DNA from: Oscillospiraceae bacterium
GTDB taxonomy: Bacteria; Bacillota; Clostridia; Oscillospirales; Oscillospiraceae
Direction: 5' to 3'
Assembly: GCA_016296045.1 (NCBI GenBank)
Contig: JAEDKB010000003.1
Coordinates: forward strand, 1-25,211
Length of the DNA: 25,211 bases
Shown: positions 1 to 8,244 of the stretch, in pieces
How positions within the stretch are numbered: the first letter of the stretch is position 1
How the letters are laid out: each line of letters starts with the position of its first letter
Translations under genes and position numbers: made by a program
The notes under the pieces: model-generated
What the model was told of the DNA's origin: nothing
Seen by the model: the letters and a program-made list of their open reading frames with translations, nothing else
Database searches by the model: none

Positions 1-743
1 TCGGGAACGACGGTTTCCTTGACCTCGTGAACCTTTACCTTAAAGACGACAGGTGCGCCTGCAAGTTCCTTAACATGATAGTTCTCGGGGAAGGTGACAT
101 TGATGTCCTTCTCCTCGCCTGCCGACATACCGACGACCTGCTCCTCAAAGCCGGGAATAAAGCTGCCGGAACCGAGCTTCAGCTCATAAGCCTCGCCCTT
201 GCCGCCGTCAAATGCCTCGCCGTCCTTGAAGCCCTCAAAGTCAATCACAGCGGTGTCACCGTCTTTTGCGGCACGGTCAACGGTGCTGATGCGGGCAATA
301 TTGTTTGCCATGCGGTCGATCTCAGCATCAATTTCGGAAGCGTCAACGGCTGCCTCTGCCTTTTCAACCTCAAGACCCTTATACTGGCCGAGGGTAACTT
401 CCGGATACAGATCGGTGTCAATCACCATGGTGACGGAATCGTCATCAGCAATATCCAGCTTGGATACGCTGGGTCTGCCGACGGGCTTCATGTCCTGCGT
501 CAGAACACATTCTTTATAGATATCGGAGAACATTTCCTCGATGGCATCTTCAAAGAAAACATGCTTGCCGTAAGCGGCCTCGATGACCATACGGGGAGCC
601 TTGCCCTTGCGGAAGCCGGGCATGGAAATGTCCTTGCGAACCTTGAGAAACACTTTGTTGATTGCGGGCTCAAGCTCAGCACGGGAGATTTCTACGGTTA
701 CTTTTGCGTGGACGGCTTCCTTCTCGACGTTTTTTACATTCAT
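1..743 (-). CDS. tig: Trigger factor, N-terminal part (cut by window edge)
   Basis: Ribosome-associated chaperone with peptidyl-prolyl isomerase activity that meets nascent chains at the exit tunnel. The visible 247 codons hold the ribosome-binding N-terminal domain with the signature GFRKGKAPR at about residues 43-51, then from about residue 158 the FKBP-type isomerase domain (DGDTAVIDFEG, GSGSFIPGFEEQVVG, NVTFPENY). The C-terminal chaperone arms lie beyond base 1, so the gene is incomplete here only because of the window edge. The start ATG at 743 is supported by an AGGAGG ribosome-binding site at 753-758 and by the usual N-terminus MNVKNVEKE. The gene has its own promoter at 805-833 and follows a metallophosphoesterase gene in the same orientation. 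Identification is firm. Confidence 0.96.
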   Translation of the reverse strand, partial: MNVKNVEKEAVHAKVTVEISRAELEPAINKVFLKVRKDISMPGFRKGKAPRMVIEAAYGKHVFFEDAIEEMFSDIYKECVLTQDMKPVGRPSVSKLDIADDDSVTMVIDTDLYPEVTLGQYKGLEVEKAEAAVDASEIDAEIDRMANNIARISTVDRAAKDGDTAVIDFEGFKDGEAFDGGKGEAYELKLGSGSFIPGFEEQVVGMSAGEEKDINVTFPENYHVKELAGAPVVFKVKVHEVKETVVP

Positions 744-804
744 TGTTTGTTTCCTCCTATGTATTGCGCCTCATTCGCGCACAGTTTATACAGATAGCCG
801 ATAT

Positions 805-833
805 ATTCTATCAGAAATATATCAAAAAGACAA
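805..833 (-). promoter_or_regulatory. Promoter of tig (housekeeping-sigma type)
   Basis: On the minus strand a -35 box TTGTCT (828-833) is followed after exactly 17 bases by a -10 box TAGAAT (805-810). Transcription should start near 798 and give a leader of about 55 bases containing a small 5-bp hairpin (TGCGC/GCGCA). This explains the 111-base gap between the metallophosphoesterase stop and tig. No convincing terminator for the upstream gene is seen in the gap. Confidence 0.75.
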
Positions 834-854
834 GAGATTTTTTATGAATTCGTA

Positions 855-1544
855 CTATTTCACGCGAATTGGTCTAAAACGCAGAAAATCTGCGGAGCAA
901 AGGCGAAAATCCACGCCGTCATAAACGCCCTCGATTGCCAGTTTGTGACTGTCGCTGTGAAGATGTCCGTAGCAGCAAATGCTTACGCCGTACTGCTTCA
1001 GGAGCGCAAGAATTTCGGGACACTCATAGCCGCGGTAGCGCGGAGGATAATGCAGAAAACAGATTTTTTCCATCTCCCCTGCCGCTTTCAGCGAGGTTTC
1101 CAGACGAATCAGCTCGCGCTTGAAAATTTTATCATTATGGCTTCCTTCCGCCGCGTCTTCCTCAAAGAACCATCCTCTGGTTCCGCAGAGGGCAGTTCCC
1201 TCATACTCATAGAAATTGTTGTTGAGAATCCAAAGATTTTCAAAACCGTTTTCTTTGCAGAACTGATAGAACTTCGCTGCCGTTGACCACCAATAATCAT
1301 GATTTCCCTTAATAATGATCTTCCTGCCGGGTATCGCGTTGATAAACGCAAAATCCTCCTTTGCGTTTTGCAGGTCAAGCGCCCAGGAAAGGTCTCCCAG
1401 CAGTACCGTCGTATCCTCCGGCTGAATGACGGACAGATTTTCCCGCAGCTTATCCACATAGCCGGACCATGCGCCGCCAAAAACATCCATCGGCTTATCC
1501 GTGCCGAAGGACAGATGCAGATCGCCGATTGCATACAGCGCCAT
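855..1544 (-). CDS. Calcineurin-like metallophosphoesterase
   Basis: A 229-residue cytoplasmic protein with the full calcineurin-like metallophosphatase motif set: GDLHLS (D8, H10), GDLSWA (D51), GNHDYWW (N81, H82), FLHYPP (H165) and YGHLHSD (H194, H196). These residues bind a dinuclear metal centre in the family. The substrate cannot be read from sequence; relatives act on phosphoproteins, nucleotides or other phosphodiesters. The start ATG at 1544 has a GGGAGG site at 1553-1558, and the gap to the upstream dipeptidase gene is only 15 bases, so it is probably the last gene of the lepB operon. Family assignment is firm, function unknown. Confidence 0.88.
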   Translation of the reverse strand: MALYAIGDLHLSFGTDKPMDVFGGAWSGYVDKLRENLSVIQPEDTTVLLGDLSWALDLQNAKEDFAFINAIPGRKIIIKGNHDYWWSTAAKFYQFCKENGFENLWILNNNFYEYEGTALCGTRGWFFEEDAAEGSHNDKIFKRELIRLETSLKAAGEMEKICFLHYPPRYRGYECPEILALLKQYGVSICCYGHLHSDSHKLAIEGVYDGVDFRLCSADFLRFRPIRVK

Positions 1545-1559
1545 CCGTCATTCCTCCCT

Positions 1560-2483
1560 TCAGAAAAGATTTTGCAAATTCAGATAAAAGATTTTATCCA
1601 ATAATTCTTCCGAATATCCCGCGTGAGAAAGATCACGGTAAAAATCGGAATAGCTGCTCAAATCGGAAAAGCCGTCCGGAAGTGAATCGCAGCCGTCGAG
1701 ATCTCCGCCCAGCGCAACGTGATCCTCGCCGCAAATTGTCAGCATATGCTCCAAATGCTCTCGCAGCACGGAGAAATCCGCTTTTTCACCCAGAAAATCG
1801 GTATACAGATTCAAGCCGACCGTTCCGCCGGTTTCGGAAATTGCACGAAGCTGGTCGTCTGTCAGATTCCTTGTGACATTCCGCAAAGCCCGACAGTTGG
1901 AGTGACTTGCAAGAATCGGTTTTTCCGTCACGGAGATCAGATCCCAGAAAGCTCTTTCGGACAGATGGCTGACATCCACCAGAATTCCCTGCTCCTGACA
2001 AGCGCGTACAAACGCTCTGCCGCGGTCTGTCAGGCCGATATCGGATTGATGTGATCCGGCAAGACTGTTATCCGCGTTCCATGTCAGAGTTGTCATGCAA
2101 AAGCCCTGCTGTCTGAGCCACTCGAGCCGATCCGGATCGCAGCCGATCACCTCAGGGCCTTCTATCGATAAAAGCGCAGCAATTTTATGCTCTGCGTTGC
2201 GTGCCGAAATCTCTTCCTTTGTTTGCGCGAAGGCGATAGAATCGGCGTTTTGTAAAATTTCCTGACGCAATTTTTCAAGCGGAAGAAGCAGCATTTCTTC
2301 CGGCTTCCATGAACGGTATCGACGCAATCCCGCATGGCTGCAAAAAGCAAACACCTGCGCGTACGCCTTGAAAGCACTTGCTTTACAAAGATCCACATGA
2401 CAGGTGTTTTGCCGAAGTGAAGCCTTTCTGCGCCAAAGCGCAAAGGCGGTATCGCAATGTCCGTCAAATAAGCGAATACTCAT
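1560..2483 (-). CDS. Membrane dipeptidase family protein (peptidase M19)
   Basis: A 307-residue zinc dipeptidase of the renal dipeptidase (M19) family, which cleaves dipeptides, including ones with a D-residue at the C-terminal side. Expected zinc ligands are visible: the HxD of DGHCDT (H9, D11), E108 in SIEGPEVIG, H173 in VDVSHLS and H194 in LASHSNCRAL, with D261 in GGDLDG as the catalytic-region aspartate. The amidohydrolase-like barrel is complete and there is no signal peptide, so it is cytoplasmic despite the family name. Its ATG overlaps the yraN stop by four bases (ATGA), a sign of coupled translation. The substrate is not determined by the sequence. Confidence 0.9.
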   Translation of the reverse strand: MSIRLFDGHCDTAFALWRRKASLRQNTCHVDLCKASAFKAYAQVFAFCSHAGLRRYRSWKPEEMLLLPLEKLRQEILQNADSIAFAQTKEEISARNAEHKIAALLSIEGPEVIGCDPDRLEWLRQQGFCMTTLTWNADNSLAGSHQSDIGLTDRGRAFVRACQEQGILVDVSHLSERAFWDLISVTEKPILASHSNCRALRNVTRNLTDDQLRAISETGGTVGLNLYTDFLGEKADFSVLREHLEHMLTICGEDHVALGGDLDGCDSLPDGFSDLSSYSDFYRDLSHAGYSEELLDKIFYLNLQNLF

Positions 2484-2845
2484 TGAAAGGCATCCTCCAT
2501 ATGTTTGATTTCCGGGTTTTTCGTATCAAATCCGTTCGGAGCATAGATTTCTATTACATCAAAACGAGGCTGTTTTGTCAGGTTTTCGTAATTCGCAAGA
2601 AACACGGAAGCCGTCTGGCGAATACGTTCCTGCTTTCTGCGATCCACAAACTCCATTGCCTCGGCAAAGTCCGCATTTTTTCGGAGCTTGACTTCAACAA
2701 AGACCAAATACTTTCTGTTCTCCGCGATCAAGTCGATCTCCCCGAAACGGCAGCGGTAGTTTGCGGCAAGCAATGTATATTTTTTCTTTCGAAGATAGGC
2801 CGCGGCAAGACTTTCGCCCCAACGGCCGAGCAAATCACTCGCCAT
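2480..2845 (-). CDS. yraN: YraN/UPF0102 family nuclease-like protein
   Basis: A 121-residue protein of the UPF0102 (YraN) family, which has a restriction-endonuclease-like fold related to Holliday junction resolvases. The N-terminal LGRWGESLAAAYLRKK helix and the core motif GEIDLIA (E36, D38) followed by FVEVKLR (E51, K53) match the PD-(D/E)xK arrangement. The biological substrate is unknown for the family. It overlaps the 3' end of rnhB by 11 bases and the M19 gene by 4 bases; rnhB-yraN adjacency is a common bacterial arrangement. Length is normal. Confidence 0.92.
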   Translation of the reverse strand: MASDLLGRWGESLAAAYLRKKKYTLLAANYRCRFGEIDLIAENRKYLVFVEVKLRKNADFAEAMEFVDRRKQERIRQTASVFLANYENLTKQPRFDVIEIYAPNGFDTKNPEIKHMEDAFQ

Positions 2846-3443
2846 AGAATTTTTTCAGGAAGGTGCGGCGATGGATCGGGCAGGGGCCGTACGTACGCAG
2901 CGCCTCATAATGCGCCTTCGTTCCATAGCCTTTATGTACGCAAAAGCCGTACTGCGGATAAATTGCATCCTGCTCCTCCATAAAGCGGTCACGGGTGACC
3001 TTTGCCAGAATGGATGCCGCCGCGATATTCGCACTCAGGCTATCGCCTTTAATGATCGTTTTGATCGGGATATCTCCGAAATCCGGCTCGCGGTTACCGT
3101 CCACCAACGCCAGCGCAGGCTTTTCGGAAAGCTGCAAAACCGCCTGACGCATTGCAAGGAAGGTCGCCTGCAAAATATTGATTTCATCGATGACCTTTTC
3201 ATCTACCATTGCAATTCCGTAAGAAATCGCCTGCTCTGTTATAACCTCGTATAAAGCGCGGCGGCGTTTATCAGAAAGCTTTTTGGAGTCATTCAGGCCT
3301 TCAATTTCCAGATCACGCGGCAAAATCACCGCAGCCGCGCAGACCGGCCCGGCCAGAGGGCCTCTGCCTGCCTCGTCAACGCCGCAGACCAGATCAATGC
3401 CTTCTTGGTAGGCAGCGTGTTCATATTTCCAAAGTTCGTTCAT
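2835..3443 (-). CDS. rnhB: Ribonuclease HII
   Basis: A 202-residue type 2 RNase H that nicks the RNA strand of RNA/DNA hybrids and starts removal of single ribonucleotides misincorporated into DNA. The signature CGVDEAGRGPLAGPV carries D23 and E24; the remaining acidic residues are D115 (ALVDGN) and D134 (KGDSLSANIAAASI). A YGFCVHKGYGT segment and the C-terminal GPCPIHRRTFL are typical of the family. The ATG at 3443 follows a GAGG site that overlaps the stop of the preceding small gene. It sits in a lepB-ylqF-(small gene)-rnhB-yraN run like that of many Firmicutes. Confidence 0.97.
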   Translation of the reverse strand: MNELWKYEHAAYQEGIDLVCGVDEAGRGPLAGPVCAAAVILPRDLEIEGLNDSKKLSDKRRRALYEVITEQAISYGIAMVDEKVIDEINILQATFLAMRQAVLQLSEKPALALVDGNREPDFGDIPIKTIIKGDSLSANIAAASILAKVTRDRFMEEQDAIYPQYGFCVHKGYGTKAHYEALRTYGPCPIHRRTFLKKFYGE

Positions 3444-3452
3444 ATTCTGTCC

Positions 3453-3677
3453 TCAATCCGGCGTGAAGCTCAGGCGCTGGCGCAGACCATCGACCGTAAG
3501 ATCATAGATCACCGTGCCGTCATCCTTCACTTCTTTTTCCAAAGTAAAGTCCTTCCCCGTGCAGAACGACCGTGCGACCGCGTCGGTATCATCCGTCTCG
3601 ATCTGACGGACAAATACGTCCCGCATCTGGTTGTTGCTGCAAAGGTTAAAAATTTCTCGAATCATTTCATAAGTCAT
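3453..3677 (-). CDS. Unnamed 74-residue protein between ylqF and rnhB
   Basis: A small soluble acidic protein that I cannot assign to a named family. It starts MTYEMIREIFNLC, with an ATG at 3675-3677 supported by a GGAG site about eight bases upstream; a longer in-frame start at 3737 would lie inside ylqF and lacks such support. The N-terminal half looks helical, and the C-terminal half has a strand-rich pattern (FTLEKEVKDDGTVIYDLTV). It overlaps the ylqF 3' end by 11 bases and ends 9 bases before rnhB, whose ribosome-binding site covers its stop codon, so it is almost certainly translated as part of the operon. No catalytic motif or membrane segment is visible. Confidence 0.75.
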   Translation of the reverse strand: MTYEMIREIFNLCSNNQMRDVFVRQIETDDTDAVARSFCTGKDFTLEKEVKDDGTVIYDLTVDGLRQRLSFTPD

Positions 3678-4533
3678 AAGGCGTCTCCAAACTGAATTTT
3701 CCGATCTTACAGCTGCGGAATTCCTCCAGAAGCACACGCGCCATACGTTCTGTGTCGATCTCGCCGCGTGAGAGCAGAAAACCGCGTTTTCTGCCGGCTT
3801 CGGTCAGAAGCTCATAGCCTTGCGCGTCCTCCGGGAGGTCAATCTTATAGCGCTGACGAAGCGCATCGGGATAGCGCTTCCAAAGCATCTCTATTAAATG
3901 ACACGCAAGCGTTTCAATGTCCAAAACGTCGCTTTTTACCGCGCCCGTATATGCCAGGCGTCTGCCGACCTCTTCATCGTCAAACTTCGGCCATAAAATT
4001 CCCGGCGTGTCCAGCAAAAGCAGCCCCTTGTCAACCGTTACCCATTGCTTTCCCCGGGTAACGCCGGGACGGTTTTCCGCCTTTGCGCCCTTTCTTCCGG
4101 CAACCTGATTGATAAAGGTGGATTTTCCGACATTCGGAATGCCGACCACCATCAGCTTCAGCGGTTTATTTACAAACCCGCGCTCCTGATAACGCTGCAG
4201 CTTTTCAGCGAGCAATTCACGAACCGCAGGCTGAAAACGATCGATTCCTTTACGGCTTTTACAGTCCGTTCGGACAACTGCCCAGCCTTTCTTTTTAAAA
4301 TAATCGCTCCAAGCGGAAGTTGTCTCGGGGTCTGCAAGATCAATGCGATTGAGAATCATCATTCTCGGCTTATTGCCGCAAATTGCATCGATGTCGGGAT
4401 TTCGGCTGGAAATCGGGATCCGTGCATCGACCAGCTCGCAGACGGCATCGACCAGCTTCAGGTCTTCCTCCATCTTACGGCGTGTCTTGGTCATATGTCC
4501 CGGATACCACTGGATATTCATTTTATCGTCCAT
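3667..4533 (-). CDS. ylqF: Ribosome biogenesis GTPase YlqF/RbgA
   Basis: A circularly permuted GTPase needed for late maturation of the 50S ribosomal subunit. Motifs occur in the permuted order: G4 LNRID at residues 61-65, then G1 GIPNVGKST at 131-139, G2 within GVTRGKQW at about 157-164 and G3 DTPG at 175-178. The N-terminal NIQWYPGHMTKTRRKM is diagnostic of the family and a C-terminal helical RNA-binding domain follows. I place the start at 4533 (MDDKMNIQ, 288 residues), because this ATG overlaps the lepB stop by one base (TAATG) and has GGAAGGTG just upstream. A start at 4560 would add nine residues inside lepB. Confidence 0.95.
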   Translation of the reverse strand: MDDKMNIQWYPGHMTKTRRKMEEDLKLVDAVCELVDARIPISSRNPDIDAICGNKPRMMILNRIDLADPETTSAWSDYFKKKGWAVVRTDCKSRKGIDRFQPAVRELLAEKLQRYQERGFVNKPLKLMVVGIPNVGKSTFINQVAGRKGAKAENRPGVTRGKQWVTVDKGLLLLDTPGILWPKFDDEEVGRRLAYTGAVKSDVLDIETLACHLIEMLWKRYPDALRQRYKIDLPEDAQGYELLTEAGRKRGFLLSRGEIDTERMARVLLEEFRSCKIGKFSLETPYDL

Positions 4534-5138
4534 TACGACACCTTCCCGAATCTGCCCCAATCGCGCTCTCCGCTGTATGCGTCAGCGGCCGGAAAAACAT
4601 TGAACAGCACCTTTCCAAGCACCTGATCCAATCGAATCTGTCCGATTCCCTCATAACGGCTGTCAGAAGAATGGTTGCGGTTATCGCCCATTACAAAAAT
4701 ACAATCCTGATCGACCGTAACCTCCATCGGGACGGCGTAAATCGGGAGCATCTCCTCGTTGATATACGATTCATCCAGCATTTCGCCATTGACAAAAACG
4801 CGGATTGCGCCATTATCATCATAGTCAATGCGAACGGTCTGCCCCTCTGTTGCGATCACACGCTTTACAATCGGTTCACCATCTTTAAAAGACAGCTTGC
4901 GCGCAACGATCACATCGCCGCGCTCCAGTTCGCCCATGATAACATTGCTCTGCAGCGCAAGATAATCGCCGTGGTGAAGTGTCGGCAGCATGGATTCGCC
5001 GTTTACGCCAACCAGTCGAATACAAAACACAAAAATCAACGTGATCGCAGCAAGAATGTAGACTAAATCATGCAACAATGAATATATATTGTAAAGAAAG
5101 CCGTTTTTTTCGGTCTTTTGCTCCTGTTCTTTTTTCAC
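4533..5138 (-). CDS. lepB: Signal peptidase I
   Basis: Membrane serine protease that removes signal peptides from exported proteins. The 201-residue chain has a short cytoplasmic N-terminus, one transmembrane helix at about residues 22-44, the catalytic serine S49 in NGESMLPTL, the general-base lysine K92 in PIVKRVIATEGQ, and the conserved GDNRNHSSDSR box at 151-161. The start is a GTG at 5136-5138 preceded by AAGGGAAG. It is the first gene of a tightly packed operon with ylqF, rnhB, yraN and others. The length and single-pass topology fit Gram-positive SipS-type enzymes. Confidence 0.96.
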   Translation of the reverse strand: MKKEQEQKTEKNGFLYNIYSLLHDLVYILAAITLIFVFCIRLVGVNGESMLPTLHHGDYLALQSNVIMGELERGDVIVARKLSFKDGEPIVKRVIATEGQTVRIDYDDNGAIRVFVNGEMLDESYINEEMLPIYAVPMEVTVDQDCIFVMGDNRNHSSDSRYEGIGQIRLDQVLGKVLFNVFPAADAYSGERDWGRFGKVS

Positions 5139-5191
5139 TTTATGTCTTCCCTTCTGCTTGCCGACGCAAGCTATCGTATCCCTTTTATATG

Positions 5192-5220
5192 ATTATACAC
5201 CAATTTTAAGCAGAAATAAA
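5192..5220 (-). promoter_or_regulatory. Probable promoter of the lepB operon
   Basis: On the minus strand a perfect -10 box TATAAT lies at 5192-5197, about 54 bases upstream of the lepB start. The matching -35 position 17 bases away (5215-5220, TTTATT) is a poor match, so the promoter is weak or depends on A/T-rich context. It lies just downstream of the valS terminator, as expected for a new transcription unit. Confidence 0.55.
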
Positions 5221-5242
5221 GACAAAAATATATTTATAAAAA

Positions 5243-5281
5243 ACATTAAGGACGGCTCTGCGTCAATCCGCAGAACCGTCC
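5243..5281 (-). terminator. Rho-independent terminator of valS
   Basis: Hairpin with arms at 5250-5262 and 5269-5281 and a six-base loop. Read as minus-strand RNA all 13 positions pair, one as G-U; read as plus-strand RNA that position is a C/A mismatch, so the structure is built for the minus strand. A run of six T follows within TTAATGTTTTTTAT. It begins 18 bases after the valS stop. The 160-base gap between valS and lepB is explained by this terminator plus the lepB promoter. Confidence 0.88.
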
Positions 5282-5298
5282 CTATACTTTACGGTATT

Positions 5299-7938
5299 TT
5301 AAATTGCCTTCAGTCTTGCTTCGCTTTCGTTGAGCTGGCGCAGAAGCGCTTCAAATTTTTCTGCCTTTTCGCGCTCGGCAGCCACAACCGCCTCAGGCGC
5401 CTTTGCTATAAAGCCCTGATTGTTCAGCTTTGCACGAATGGAGGAAAGCATTTTCTCCGTCTTCTCCCGCTCCTTTGCGATGCGGGAAAGCTCCTTTTCC
5501 ACATCGACAAGCTGCGCCATCGGCATATACAACGCCGCATCATGCGTGACACACGATGCCATGCTTTCGTGTCCTTCCGGCTCCTGCGAGCAGATAATCA
5601 CTTCATCGGCATAAGCAAGTCTTGTGATGAATGCCGTTCCGCTTTCAAAAATCTCAGGTGTGGAAGTAACAATATACAGCGAGCACTTCTTGGAGGGCGG
5701 TACATTCATTTCTGCGCGGCGGTTGCGGACGGCACGAATTGCATTCATAATGCTCTCCATCGCGCTCTCTTCTGCCTTGAAGCTGAGCTCTTCGCGGTAC
5801 TCCGGCCACTTCGCCACGATCAACGCTTCACCGTCATGCGGAATTGCCTGCCAGATTTCCTCGGTTATAAAGGGCATAAACGGATGCATCAGGCGCAGAA
5901 TCTGATCCAGAACGTAGAGCAGCACCTTCTGCGCGACCAGCTTGCTCTTTTCCTCTTCACCGTAGAGGCGTGCTTTTGTCAGCTCAATATACCAGTCGCA
6001 ATAACTGTCCCAGATAAAATCATAGACCTTCTGAACGGCAATGCCAAGCTCGTATTTATCCAGATTTTCCGTTACGTCGGCAATCAGCGTGTTGAGCTTC
6101 GACAGAATCCATTTATCCGCCGTTTCCAGATCGGCAAGCTCAGGCAGCTCGTTTTTGCCGATGTTCAGATTCATCATAACATAACGGCTGGCGTTCCAGA
6201 GCTTATTGGCGAAATTACGCATTGCTTCACAGCGCTCAACATAGAAACGCATATCGTTTCCGGGTGAGTTCGCTGTAATCATATTCATACGCAGGGCATC
6301 GGAGCCAAAGCGGTCAATCATTTCCAGCGGATCAATGCCGTTGCCAAGCGATTTGGACATCTTTCTGCCCTTGTCGTCGCGCACAAGTCCGTGAATCAGA
6401 ACCGTGTGGAACGGGGGCTTTCCGGTCTGCTTGCAGCCGGAGAAAATCATTCTTGCAACCCAGAAGAAAATGATATCATAGCCGGTTACGAGCACGTCCG
6501 TCGGATAGAAATACTGAAAATCTTCCGCGTCGGTATTCGGCCAGCCGAGTGTTTCAAACGGCCACAGCGCAGAGGAGAACCAGGTATCCAGAACGTCTTC
6601 GTCACGGGTGATGTTTTTGCTTCCGCATTTTTCGCAGCAGGCCGCATCCTCACGCGAGACGGTCATATGGCCGCAGTCGGCACAGTACCACGCCGGAATC
6701 TGATGACCCCACCAAAGCTGACGGGAAATGCACCAGTCGCGGACATTTTCCATCCAGTTGGTATACGTTTTGGTAAAGCGTTCGGGAACGAATTTTGTTT
6801 CGCCGTCGCGAACAACGCGGAGGGCTTCTTCAGCCAGAGGCTTCATCTTTACAAACCACTGTGCGGAAATGATCGGCTCAACATCCTGATGGCAGCGGTA
6901 GCAAGTGCCGACGTTGTGGCTGTAGGGTTCGACCTTGACAAGATAGCCCTGCTCTTCCAGATCGGCAACAATCTGCTTGCGCGCTTCATAGCGGTCAAGT
7001 CCCTGATATTTTCCGCCGAATTCATTCACCACGCCATTGTCATCCAGTACGCGGATGACCTCAAGATTGTGCCGCAGACCGACTTCAAAGTCGTTCGGAT
7101 CATGCGCAGGCGTCATCTTGACGCAGCCGGTACCGAAGTCCATTTCAGCATAATCATCGGCAACGACGGGAATTTCTTTATTCATAAGAGGCAGGATCAC
7201 ATTTTTGCCGACGATATCCCTGTAGCGCTCATCGTTCGGATTGACGCAGACACCGCTGTCACCGAGCATCGTCTCCGGACGGGTTGTAGCGACGATGACC
7301 TCGCCCGTTCCGTCTGCCATGGGATAACGGATATGCCACAGATGACCGGGCTTGTCCACATACTCAACCTCCGCGTCGGACAGTGCCGTTACGCAATGCG
7401 GACACCAGTTGATAATACGGCTTCCCTTATAAATCAGTCCCTGTTCATACAGGTTGACAAACACTTCACGAACCGCCGCAGAGCAGCCTTCGTCCATCGT
7501 AAAACGGGCACGCTCCCAGTCACAGGAGGCGCCGAGCTTCTTCTGCTGCTCGACAATGCGGTTGCCGTACTGACGCTTCCAGTCCCAGACCTTTTCCAGA
7601 AATTTTTCGCGGCCAAGATCATAACGGGTAATGCCGTCCTTACGAAGAACCTCTTCGACCTTGATCTGCGTAGCAATACCGGCATGATCCACGCCGGGAA
7701 CCCACAGAGCGGCATAACCCTGCATCCGCTTGAAACGAATCAGAACGTCCTGAAGCGCCGCGTCCATCGCATGACCCATGTGAAGCTGACCGGTAACGTT
7801 GGGAGGGGGCATTACAATGGTAAACGGCTTTTTATCCGGATCTCGTTCGGTGTGAAAGTATCCGCCGTCGTTCCAGAATTGATAAATCCGGGATTCCACA
7901 TCCTTCGGATCATAGATTTTCGGTAATTCTCTTGCCAT
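5299..7938 (-). CDS. valS: Valyl-tRNA synthetase
   Basis: Class I aminoacyl-tRNA synthetase of 879 residues that charges tRNA-Val. The ATP-binding HIGH motif appears as HMGH at residues 53-56 and KMSKS at 526-530. The CP1 editing domain has [10 protein letters not shown] at 218-227, which clears mischarged threonine in this family. A zinc-knuckle-like pair C419xxC422 and C435xxC438 sits before the Rossmann-fold second half. The last about 65 residues form a charged coiled coil ([21 protein letters not shown]) typical of ValRS. The ATG at 7938 is preceded by AAAAGGAG. Expression is controlled by the T-box leader upstream, and a terminator follows the stop codon. Confidence 0.98.
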   Translation of the reverse strand: MARELPKIYDPKDVESRIYQFWNDGGYFHTERDPDKKPFTIVMPPPNVTGQLHMGHAMDAALQDVLIRFKRMQGYAALWVPGVDHAGIATQIKVEEVLRKDGITRYDLGREKFLEKVWDWKRQYGNRIVEQQKKLGASCDWERARFTMDEGCSAAVREVFVNLYEQGLIYKGSRIINWCPHCVTALSDAEVEYVDKPGHLWHIRYPMADGTGEVIVATTRPETMLGDSGVCVNPNDERYRDIVGKNVILPLMNKEIPVVADDYAEMDFGTGCVKMTPAHDPNDFEVGLRHNLEVIRVLDDNGVVNEFGGKYQGLDRYEARKQIVADLEEQGYLVKVEPYSHNVGTCYRCHQDVEPIISAQWFVKMKPLAEEALRVVRDGETKFVPERFTKTYTNWMENVRDWCISRQLWWGHQIPAWYCADCGHMTVSREDAACCEKCGSKNITRDEDVLDTWFSSALWPFETLGWPNTDAEDFQYFYPTDVLVTGYDIIFFWVARMIFSGCKQTGKPPFHTVLIHGLVRDDKGRKMSKSLGNGIDPLEMIDRFGSDALRMNMITANSPGNDMRFYVERCEAMRNFANKLWNASRYVMMNLNIGKNELPELADLETADKWILSKLNTLIADVTENLDKYELGIAVQKVYDFIWDSYCDWYIELTKARLYGEEEKSKLVAQKVLLYVLDQILRLMHPFMPFITEEIWQAIPHDGEALIVAKWPEYREELSFKAEESAMESIMNAIRAVRNRRAEMNVPPSKKCSLYIVTSTPEIFESGTAFITRLAYADEVIICSQEPEGHESMASCVTHDAALYMPMAQLVDVEKELSRIAKEREKTEKMLSSIRAKLNNQGFIAKAPEAVVAAEREKAEKFEALLRQLNESEARLKAI

Positions 7939-7967
7939 ATTTTTCTACTCCTTTTACGGGGAAATAT

Positions 7968-7997
7968 AAAAAAGCCCTGAACATTTCTGTTCAGGGC
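7968..7997 (-). terminator. T-box regulated terminator before valS
   Basis: Minus-strand hairpin GCCCTGAAC/GTTCAGGGC (arms 7974-7982 and 7989-7997, six-base loop) followed directly by six T (7968-7973). It lies 30 bases upstream of the valS start and immediately after the T-box element, the standard attenuator position. Confidence 0.92.
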
Positions 7998-8205
7998 GAA
8001 AATACACATCCGCGGTACCACCTGAATTCCTGACAAAGCAGGCACTCAACTCTCTGTAACGGGAGAACCCGTGCAGATCTACCAAAAATCAACCTGCACA
8101 CTCAGAAGCGACCTTCATCACTGCCCGACAGGAACTTGCACCAACCGTTCCCTCTCTGTTTCGCAGCCCGCGACTACTCCTCTTCGTCATTGTGTTTTGC
8201 AATCT
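7968..8205 (-). ncRNA. T-box riboswitch leader of valS
   Basis: tRNA-sensing leader on the minus strand between promoter and valS. The diagnostic T-box AGGTGGTACCGCGG lies at 8010-8023; its TGGT can pair with the ACCA end of uncharged tRNA-Val. Upstream are a Stem I region starting near 8185 (ACGAAGAGGAGTAG), a GGGAAC/GTTCC stem, and a candidate valine specifier codon GTC at 8110-8112 in the context GAAGGTCGCTTCTGAG. The expected mechanism is that uncharged tRNA stabilises an antiterminator that includes the T-box, while charged tRNA allows the terminator at 7974-7997 to form. The specifier is assigned by context and is less certain than the T-box. Confidence 0.93.
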
Positions 8206-8211
8206 TCTGCT

Positions 8212-8240
8212 ATGATAGCGGATAAAGTATTGTTTGTCAA
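8212..8240 (-). promoter_or_regulatory. Promoter of the valS T-box leader
   Basis: Minus-strand consensus -35 TTGACA (8235-8240), 17-base spacer, and -10 TATCAT (8212-8217). The -35 box begins only four bases after the stop codon of the upstream phosphohexomutase gene, and no terminator separates them, so readthrough transcripts would also pass through the T-box. Confidence 0.88.
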
Positions 8241-8244
8241 GTGA

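Noticed and set aside
27..797. 256-codon plus-strand frame over tig
   Set aside because: The minus strand encodes trigger factor with clear GFRKGK and FKBP motifs; the plus frame also covers the tig ribosome-binding site.
3678..3737. Longer N-terminus (20 extra residues) for the small gene before rnhB
   Set aside because: The extension overlaps ylqF deeply and has no ribosome-binding site; the ATG at 3677 does.
5158..6267. 369-codon open frame on the plus strand opposite the 3' half of valS
   Set aside because: Antisense shadow rich in H, R and C, and it runs through the lepB promoter and the valS terminator.
6391..7926. 511-codon open frame on the plus strand opposite valS
   Set aside because: It lies wholly antisense to a complete valyl-tRNA synthetase with all motifs; the translation shows no recognisable domain. 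It is a by-product of codon use in valS.
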